From: Acetobacteraceae bacterium
GTDB lineage: Bacteria > Pseudomonadota > Alphaproteobacteria > Zavarziniales > Zavarziniaceae
Length of the DNA stretch: 12,324 nt
NCBI GenBank assembly: GCA_947379865.1
Contig: CANCOY010000105.1
Location: forward strand, 1 to 12,324
Direction of reading: 5' to 3'
Below the pieces are notes generated by a model. It did no database searches, was not told the origin of the DNA, and saw only the letters and a program-made list of their open reading frames with translations. This document shows, piece after piece, positions 7,812 through 12,324 of the stretch. The stretch's first letter is position 1. Every line of letters begins with the position of its first letter. Both the position numbers and the translations under genes were made by a program.

Positions 7812-7826
7812 GCAGCAGGTTGCTGC
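7812..7826. repeat. short palindrome GCAGCA-ggt-TGCTGC
   Basis: A perfect 6-bp inverted repeat with a 3-bp centre, directly after a run of six T (7806-7811) and 15 bp before the ATG at 7842. It could be an operator or a hairpin in the 5' end of the mRNA. It may equally be chance. Confidence 0.25.
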
Positions 7827-7841
7827 CATGAGACGACCTCC

Positions 7842-8819
7842 ATGCTGATGCCCTGCCATCTGCCAGCCGATGCCGCCGCCGCCGATGGTCGGGGGGCCCT
7901 GCCGGGCGTGGCTTTTCTTGGTGGGAACCTCCTGCGTCTGCTCGCGGTGCCGGTCATGCTGATGTTGGCGGGGCCGGCTGCCAATGCACAGGATGGCGCT
8001 CCCGCTGCCGTGGTGGACGCGGCTGTAGATCCTCTGATCGCAGAGGTGCAGCGCCAGTTGGCAACCCAGGGCTACGACCCGGGGCCGGCCGATGGCAACC
8101 CCAGTGCGCGGTCGCGCGACGCCGTAAGGGCCTATCAACGCGATGCCGGCCTGGCGGAGACGGGCCTGTTTACCGAGGCCTTGCTGGAACGGTTGCGGGG
8201 GGCGACAGCCGCACGGCCCGCTGACGCACCTCAGCCTCCACCCCTGAAATTCAGCAACGATATCGCGCCGCCGTCGCCTTCCGAAGCGGCAAAGGCTCCG
8301 CCCCAGCCGCGTCCCAAACCTGCTTTACCAAAGCCGGTAGAGCCTGCACGACCACCTTCGCCCCCGCCCGCTGCCACGCCGCCACCACCCCGACCCGAGG
8401 CGGCCACGGAAGAAAAGGCGCGGGAACGCGGTGCCAGGGAGGGCATGCTGGAGATCTTCCTTGCCTGGGGATCCACCAGTGATATCGACCTGCATGTGCG
8501 CTGCCCCACGGGCGGCAACATCTGGTTCCGCAACATGGAGGATTGTGGCGGCAAGCTCGATCTTGACACCAATGCTCTTGGCACCCTGAAGGTGTCGGAC
8601 CCGGTCGAGCACGTGGTTTTTCCCGCCCCCCCGGAGGGGCGCTACCGGGTTGAGATTGCCAATTGCGAACTGATGGGGCCACCCGAGGGCTTTCGCCTGT
8701 GGGTTGTCTACAAGGGCAAGACAATTGCCCAGACCAGCAATGAAATCCCCGTCGACCCCGGCTGGAACTGGCCCTGTGGAGGCCCCCAGTCCTACCTTAC
8801 CTTCCAGATCCCCGAGTGA
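7842..8819 (+). CDS. exported peptidoglycan-binding protein with four-Cys C-terminal domain (paralogue 1)
   Basis: Likely periplasmic protein that binds peptidoglycan; its activity is unknown. Order of parts in 325 residues: N-terminal signal sequence with hydrophobic core about 30-44 and cleavage after AANA (49); PG_binding_1 domain about 65-118 (VQRQLATQGYDPGPADGN, then DAVRAYQRDAGL); Pro-rich linker about 128-188 containing PPPLKFSND; C-terminal domain about 200-325. The last has AWGSTSDIDLHV, GGKLDLDTN, PVEHVVFP, GRYRVEIANC and FRLWVVYKGKTIAQ, resembling the DUF2135/YfaP beta-sandwich pattern, with Cys at 221, 235, 275 and 312. These Cys recur in the next gene, so two disulfides are plausible. 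No catalytic motif is visible. The start at 7842 lacks a clear ribosome binding site; GTG at 7908 would give a more standard 27-residue signal peptide. Divergent from gyrA, and 84 bp before its paralogue, perhaps co-transcribed. Confidence 0.85.
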   Translation: MLMPCHLPADAAAADGRGALPGVAFLGGNLLRLLAVPVMLMLAGPAANAQDGAPAAVVDAAVDPLIAEVQRQLATQGYDPGPADGNPSARSRDAVRAYQRDAGLAETGLFTEALLERLRGATAARPADAPQPPPLKFSNDIAPPSPSEAAKAPPQPRPKPALPKPVEPARPPSPPPAATPPPPRPEAATEEKARERGAREGMLEIFLAWGSTSDIDLHVRCPTGGNIWFRNMEDCGGKLDLDTNALGTLKVSDPVEHVVFPAPPEGRYRVEIANCELMGPPEGFRLWVVYKGKTIAQTSNEIPVDPGWNWPCGGPQSYLTFQIPE

Positions 8820-8824
8820 TGGCT

Positions 8825-8879
8825 GCCGCTTGCGGCTGATGGCATGTTAGTCTTGTCTGTAGGCGGATAATCTGTCCGC
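8825..8879 (+). other. two small hairpins between the paralogous exported-protein genes
   Basis: GCCGC-tt-GCGGC (8825-8836) and GCGGA-taatctg-TCCGC (8863-8879) lie in the 84-bp gap. Neither is followed by a T-run. The second loop contains GATAAT (8866-8871), which resembles a -10 box but lacks a good -35. The gap could attenuate, process or separately promote the second gene; none of these is established. Confidence 0.3.
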
Positions 8880-8891
8880 GATTGCATTGGC

Positions 8892-8897
8892 AAGGTG
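8892..8897 (+). promoter_or_regulatory. ribosome binding site of the second exported-protein gene
   Basis: AAGGTG lies 6 nt before the ATG at 8904. It favours 8904 over the in-frame GTG at 8895, which overlaps this site and has no purine run at a normal distance. Confidence 0.5.
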
Positions 8898-8903
8898 CTG
8901 GCG

Positions 8904-10235
8904 ATGCCTTATCCGAAAGCTGACAAATACTTGCCTGCGGGCCACAGGCATGCACTGGCACGATCGCGGCCAGACGTGCGGGGTCTGCTTCGCCTTGTTG
9001 TGGTGGTGTTTGCCCTGACGGGTTTTGCAGGTCCGGGACTTGCACAGGACAACAGCGCTGCGGCCCTGCAGCGGGCCTATATCCAGGGCATACAGGAAGC
9101 CCTGACCGCCCATGGCTTTCAGCCCGGACCGGCCAGCGGCGAACTGGATGCGGCAACGCGGGCGGCCATCAAGGCCTATCAGAAGCAGGCGGGATTGCCT
9201 GTTGACGGCAAGCCTTCCGCGTCTCTTCTTGATCACATCAAATTTGCCGAGCCACAGGTTACGGCAGGCAGTGCTGGCCGCGACCCCCAGGGGCGCCCAC
9301 CGACGCCGCAAAAGCCCCCCCAGCCACCCGTGCAACGACCAGATCCGCCGCCCACCCCGCCAGCCAAACCCGAAGCGGCGGCGGACCCGATGCCACCCGC
9401 TTCGCAAGCGCCCAAGCCTGATCCGATGATCTCGGACATTCAGCGCCGCCTTGCCGAGCGCGGCTATGATCCGGGACCGGCGAATGGGCAGCGAAGCGAG
9501 AAGGCGCGCGAGGCCGCGCAGGAGTTCCAACGTGATGCCGGTCTGGCCGAAACGGGTGTCCTGAATCAGGCCCTGCTTGACGCCCTCAAGACAGAGGGAC
9601 AGAGCGAGCCCCCGGCTGAGCCGGCATCCAGCCCGCCACCGCCTCTGAAATTCAGCAATGAAACAGCGCCATCGGCGCCGCCGGCAGAATCACTCAGCAA
9701 TGAACCGCCAAAACCCGAACCACCCCCTGCGCCTGCGCCACGGCAGAAACCGCCGCCGCCACCCCCTCCACCCCCTCCACCCCCTCCACCCCCTCCGCCG
9801 CCACGTGCCGAAGCGCCTGACGAACAGAGGGCGCGTGATCGCGGCGCCGAGGCTGGTGAACTCGAGGTCTTTATGGCCTGGGGATCAACCCACGATCTCG
9901 ATGTTTTTGTGCGTTGCCCTAGTGGTGGAACGGTAACGGCCACTGAAATGCAGGCCTGTGGAGGGCGGCTAGATCTGGACACCAATGGCTCAGACAACGA
10001 GCCAGTGATCGACCCGGTGGAACATGTCGTGTTTCCCAATCCGCAAAAGGGCGCTTATCGCATCGATGTAGCCAATTGCGAGCACAACGGCCGGCCGGAG
10101 AAGTTCCGTCTGTGGGTGGTTTATCGGGGCAAGACCATTGCCCAGCGGGAAGCGGCCATCCCGGTCGATCCCACCTGGGGCGGCAATAGTTGCGGCAGCC
10201 CGCAGGCTGCCTTGCGTTTCAACATCACCGACTAG
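8904..10235 (+). CDS. exported protein with two peptidoglycan-binding domains and four-Cys C-terminal domain (paralogue 2)
   Basis: Likely periplasmic, peptidoglycan-associated protein of unknown activity, and a longer paralogue of the preceding gene product. From ATG 8904 (443 residues): signal sequence with hydrophobic core about 28-43 and cleavage after GLA (47); first PG_binding_1 about 54-113 (IQEALTAHGFQPGPASGE, AIKAYQKQAGL); Pro-rich linker; second PG_binding_1 about 174-229 (IQRRLAERGYDPGPANGQ, FQRDAGLAETG); a second linker with PPPPLKFSNE and 18 consecutive prolines (283-300); C-terminal domain about 318-443. The second PG domain, linker and C-terminal domain align along their length with the whole mature first protein, so one gene arose from the other, with gain or loss of a PG domain. 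Cys at 338, 352, 392 and 430 match the four of the paralogue. The polyproline run would need EF-P for translation. Converges on the SrfA-like gene. Confidence 0.87.
   Translation: MPYPKADKYLPAGHRHALARSRPDVRGLLRLVVVVFALTGFAGPGLAQDNSAAALQRAYIQGIQEALTAHGFQPGPASGELDAATRAAIKAYQKQAGLPVDGKPSASLLDHIKFAEPQVTAGSAGRDPQGRPPTPQKPPQPPVQRPDPPPTPPAKPEAAADPMPPASQAPKPDPMISDIQRRLAERGYDPGPANGQRSEKAREAAQEFQRDAGLAETGVLNQALLDALKTEGQSEPPAEPASSPPPPLKFSNETAPSAPPAESLSNEPPKPEPPPAPAPRQKPPPPPPPPPPPPPPPPPPRAEAPDEQRARDRGAEAGELEVFMAWGSTHDLDVFVRCPSGGTVTATEMQACGGRLDLDTNGSDNEPVIDPVEHVVFPNPQKGAYRIDVANCEHNGRPEKFRLWVVYRGKTIAQREAAIPVDPTWGGNSCGSPQAALRFNITD
9750..9803 (+). repeat. polyproline-coding tract with 4 x 9-bp tandem repeat
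   Basis: Eighteen successive proline codons. Positions 9759-9794 are four perfect copies of CCACCCCCT. The minus strand therefore carries four runs of five G separated by TGGA, a canonical intramolecular G-quadruplex pattern. The unit is a multiple of three, so slippage would change linker length in frame. Confidence 0.95.
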
Positions 10236-10240
10236 GCTGA

Positions 10241-10272
10241 AGGGCGGGGGCGCAACTTGCTGCACCCGCCCT
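10241..10272. terminator. bidirectional hairpin between convergent genes
   Basis: Perfect 8-bp arms AGGGCGGG (10241-10248) and CCCGCCCT (10265-10272) enclose 16 nt that can pair further (GCAA/TTGC). It fills the 45-bp gap between the two stop codons, so it serves both transcripts. No T-run follows either arm. Confidence 0.65.
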
Positions 10273-10280
10273 CCAACTGC

Positions 10281-11621
10281 TCAGGGCAGGCGGTCCACCC
10301 GCTCCATGTCGACGGTGAAGTGGCTGTCGTCGGCGCCATTGTCCTGCAGGTTGACACCGTCGCACGAGGCCTTGCCGTCTGCCCCGCGAACGCAGGTAAC
10401 CCGCGCCCGGTTGACGGTGGCCCCATTCGGGCACGACAGGGAATCACTCTGCGAGAATTTCAGCGCCTTCTCGTCGGTGCCGATCGTCACAGGGCCGGTG
10501 CAGTAGCCATCCTGTCCGGGCAGTTTGAGGAACATCTGCCCCTTGCCATCAGGCCCAACCTTGTAAAAGACGTCGACCGGCTTGTCGCCCAGACGCAGGC
10601 CCGTGCGATTGCGCCACGTTCCCTCAAGGAACGATTGATCCTTGGAAAAATCCTCCGGCATGGTCAGGGCCTTGGGTGCGGTCTTCACCTCAGGCGGCGC
10701 GACCTCTGCCCTGGGCACCTCAGGAACCGGCTTGGTTTCCACAGGGAGCGCTGGCTTCTCAGGGACAACCGGCTGGACCGGCGGCTCTGGCACCACTGCC
10801 TCCGGAATTTGCCGGGGCGTTGTCGGTACAGTATCCTCTGGGATTACCATCTCGACGGCAGGAGGTGCGCCCCAGCGGGGCAGCCAGGAGAAGGGTGGCT
10901 GGCGGGTGTAGAGCCACCAGAGCAACAGCAGCAGCAAAAGAAGCAGCAACAAGCCCAGCAACAGCCACCTCAGCCAGGGGAATCCTGCCGCCGCCACTGG
11001 CGCAACCAGCGCCGCCGGGGCCGCTGTGGCAACGGGCGCAACGGGTACCTCGACCGGTTCCCGGAAGGCGAGGGGATCAAACCCCTCAGCCCGGTCGGCC
11101 GGACGAAAGCCCCAGAAGGCCAGCACAAACTGGGGATCCCGCGGCACTGCGCTCTCTGCCGCACCAGCGGCCTCATCGGCGAGCGGATTGGCACTGCGAT
11201 GGCTTAGCCGCTCCTCCGGTTCGACGACATAGAGATACTCCGCCGACGGACATTGAAGTGCCTGCTCCAGTATCTTCCGGAAATTGCTGCGTGTGCTGTT
11301 CTCAGCGCTCTCGGACAGCCGTTGCAGATAGCCATTGAAGCCATCGCGCAGGCGTACCCGGGCAGGCTCGAGGGCGGCCTGCTCATCGGGGGCCAGATCA
11401 ACCCAGCGACGCGGGTTTCCTGGCTGATGCGCATGCCAGCCCAGACGGTCGGCGCCGGGATCAACATCGGGGCGGGCGAAATAGTCGGCAAAGCCCGGCC
11501 CCAGATCCTGCAGTACGGCAGCGCGAATTTGTGCATAGCTCTTGTGCACCGGCTGGCTGAAGGCGCCAAGTGGCGCCAGGCCATCGGTTGCCTGGAGACG
11601 CAGCATCGTTCCGGTTCTCAT
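10281..11621 (-). CDS. SrfA-like single-span membrane protein with TonB-like linker and four-Cys periplasmic domain
   Basis: Resembles the SrfA family encoded in srfABC-type loci; the biochemical role is unknown. In 446 residues: N-terminal domain about 1-175 (QATDGLAPLG 10-19, DRLGWHA 58-64, ILEQALQCPSAEYLYVVE, ending FVLAFWGFRP 165-174), shared with the upstream gene product; Ala/Val/Pro stretch; one membrane span about 214-238 with eleven leucines in a row; Pro/Glu/Lys/Val linker about 252-320, in the style of TonB; C-terminal domain about 326-446 (FLEGTWRNRTGL, then GYCTGPVTIG, Cys 374, 397, 410, 420). The Cys-rich end after the linker suggests an N-in, C-periplasmic topology with disulfides. 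The start at 11621 has AAGGAG 8 nt upstream and lies 20 bp past the upstream stop; the frame is open to 11675 but that would overlap the upstream gene. Probably an operon with that gene. SrfA assignment is by recalled pattern, not search. Confidence 0.82.
   Translation of the reverse strand: MRTGTMLRLQATDGLAPLGAFSQPVHKSYAQIRAAVLQDLGPGFADYFARPDVDPGADRLGWHAHQPGNPRRWVDLAPDEQAALEPARVRLRDGFNGYLQRLSESAENSTRSNFRKILEQALQCPSAEYLYVVEPEERLSHRSANPLADEAAGAAESAVPRDPQFVLAFWGFRPADRAEGFDPLAFREPVEVPVAPVATAAPAALVAPVAAAGFPWLRWLLLGLLLLLLLLLLLWWLYTRQPPFSWLPRWGAPPAVEMVIPEDTVPTTPRQIPEAVVPEPPVQPVVPEKPALPVETKPVPEVPRAEVAPPEVKTAPKALTMPEDFSKDQSFLEGTWRNRTGLRLGDKPVDVFYKVGPDGKGQMFLKLPGQDGYCTGPVTIGTDEKALKFSQSDSLSCPNGATVNRARVTCVRGADGKASCDGVNLQDNGADDSHFTVDMERVDRLP
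10920..10952 (-). repeat. poly-leucine coding tract (CTG/TTG/CTT-rich)
   Basis: Eleven leucine codons in succession inside the membrane span of the SrfA-like protein. The codons are mixed (CTG, TTG, CTT, CTC), so this is low complexity rather than a pure trinucleotide repeat. Confidence 0.85.
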
Positions 11622-11629
11622 TCGGCGCG

Positions 11630-11635
11630 CTCCTT
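11630..11635 (-). promoter_or_regulatory. ribosome binding site of the SrfA-like gene
   Basis: Minus-strand AAGGAG lies 8 nt before the ATG at 11619-11621 and just after the upstream stop at 11642-11644. It selects this start over the ATG at 11675 inside the upstream gene. Confidence 0.75.
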
Positions 11636-11641
11636 GGACGG

Positions 11642-12322
11642 CTAGTTGGGCTTGGGCGCCTGGGCTGGCGCACATTGTGCCGGGTTGATCGCTTGCAATT
11701 GGTCTAGCTGGGCGCGCAGGGTGGCAATGCGTGGGTCCGCAGGCACCTGTGCCGTGCCATTGCTGATGGCTGCAACAGCAAAGAATGCCCCCAGCAACAG
11801 GGGTAAAATCCAGGCCGCATGCAGGATCCCAAGGCCCCTTTCGCTGCTGCGAACAGCGATCACCGGGCCGGGCGCCGCCGGTTCAATCAGGGACGCCGCC
11901 GTTGCGTCATGGGTCCAGAGGATGATGACGGGCTGTGTGCCAACTGTCCGCACCAGGGCAGGTGGCGGCGTGCGCGCGGCCGCCCGCAGCACCCGGGCCA
12001 GTCGTGCCAGCTCGCGGTTTTCTGTGCCCAGCCGGTCGCCCAGGGTCCGCACATCAGACAAGAGCCGCTCTACCGAGGCCATGGCTGCGGCCTGGCCAGC
12101 CGGAGGCAGCATGCCGACGTTCCCGATCTCGCCATCGGTGTCGGCAACCCAGGTGATTGCATCCCCCTGACGCCGGGGCATGGCAAAGAGATTGGCATGG
12201 GCAGCGCCAAGGCGGGTGGCAAGGACCGCCTGCATGCGCGCAAAGGCTTCCTCGGCCGGATAGCCGTCAACCATGCGCGGGGGAAGCCCTGCGATGCCGG
12301 TGGTCGCCACGACTACCGCCAT
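11642..12322 (-). CDS. short SrfA-like single-span membrane protein (5' end at window edge)
   Basis: Paralogue of the next gene's N-terminal half; function unknown. In 226 residues: N-terminal domain about 1-140 with ATTGIAGLP (6-14), RLGAAHANLFAMPRR (37-51), DAITWVADTDGEIG (54-67) and PVIILWTHD (131-139). These align with ATDGLAPLG, LGPGFADYFARP, DRLGWHAHQPG and FVLAFWGFRP in the downstream protein. One membrane span about 166-187 (ILHAAWILPLLLGAFF), then a 39-residue tail with a short heptad-like stretch (LRAQLDQLQ) and a single Cys near the end. It lacks the Pro-rich linker and four-Cys domain of its partner. The ATG at 12320-12322 is 2 bp from the window end. It fits by alignment to the paralogue's start, but no ribosome binding site can be seen and the gene may begin beyond the window. 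Stop is 20 bp before the next start. Confidence 0.75.
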   Translation of the reverse strand: MAVVVATTGIAGLPPRMVDGYPAEEAFARMQAVLATRLGAAHANLFAMPRRQGDAITWVADTDGEIGNVGMLPPAGQAAAMASVERLLSDVRTLGDRLGTENRELARLARVLRAAARTPPPALVRTVGTQPVIILWTHDATAASLIEPAAPGPVIAVRSSERGLGILHAAWILPLLLGAFFAVAAISNGTAQVPADPRIATLRAQLDQLQAINPAQCAPAQAPKPN

Positions 12323-12324
12323 GT

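Larger units (their letters stand above)
7248..7841. other. intergenic region between divergent gyrA and exported-protein gene
   Basis: No convincing gene is present in about 590 bp. The open frames here give low-complexity translations rich in Arg, Ser and Pro without recognisable motifs. The stretch from about 7480 to 7740 is visibly richer in A and T than the flanks and is the best place for promoters. Inverted repeats seen are GGCGA/TCGCC at 7312-7323, CCTGTCC (7356-7362) with GGACAGG (7391-7397), and GCAGCA/TGCTGC (7812-7826). The heptamer TTTGTCG occurs directly repeated at 7516 and 7525. For the rightward gene, TATAGT (7618-7623) and TAAAAT (7724-7729) could be -10 boxes but neither has a good -35. 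A purine run, AAAGGAGAGG (around 7708-7717), has no start codon at a usable distance. Confidence 0.6.

Noticed and set aside
11622..11675. N-terminal extension of the SrfA-like protein by 18 residues
   Set aside because: It overlaps the upstream gene and lacks a ribosome binding site, whereas ATG 11621 has AAGGAG at 8 nt.
1..12324. Insertion sequences, CRISPR arrays, phage genes or integrase sites
   Set aside because: No transposase, integrase, regularly spaced repeats or flanking direct repeats were seen anywhere in the window.

Overview
The window is GC-rich chromosomal DNA that fits an alphaproteobacterium, probably Rhodospirillales or Azospirillaceae-like. The grounds are codon and protein composition, a GyrA with the long C-terminal-domain insert I associate with alphaproteobacteria, and a DUF188/YaiI protein. 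The taxonomic call rests on recalled family features, not on a search.

Left part (about 1-1970): a plus-strand DEAD-box RNA helicase of the RhlE-like class, then a stem-loop, then a YaiI/YqxD (DUF188) gene. Middle (1973-7247): two minus-strand genes transcribed right to left, gyrA then gyrB, with 25 bp between them. They form one operon encoding both subunits of DNA gyrase. GyrB is full length but has odd changes in its ATP site. The operon converges on the YaiI gene across a GC-rich hairpin. A gap of about 590 bp (7248-7841) holds a plausible gyrA promoter and several small inverted repeats.

Right part (7842-12324): the least ordinary region. Two tandem plus-strand paralogues encode exported proteins. 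Each has a signal peptide, one or two PG_binding_1 domains, a proline-rich linker and a four-cysteine C-terminal beta-type domain resembling DUF2135/YfaP. They converge, across a strong hairpin, on two minus-strand genes whose products share an N-terminal domain and a single membrane span and resemble the SrfA family of srfABC-type loci. The longer one also has a TonB-like Pro/Glu/Lys/Val linker and a four-cysteine periplasmic domain. The last gene reaches the window edge, so the locus continues to the right.

Taken together, the left two-thirds is housekeeping (RNA remodelling and DNA supercoiling). The right third looks like an envelope-spanning module built from two pairs of duplicated genes, with inner-membrane proteins facing peptidoglycan-binding partners. 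Its function cannot be read from the sequence.
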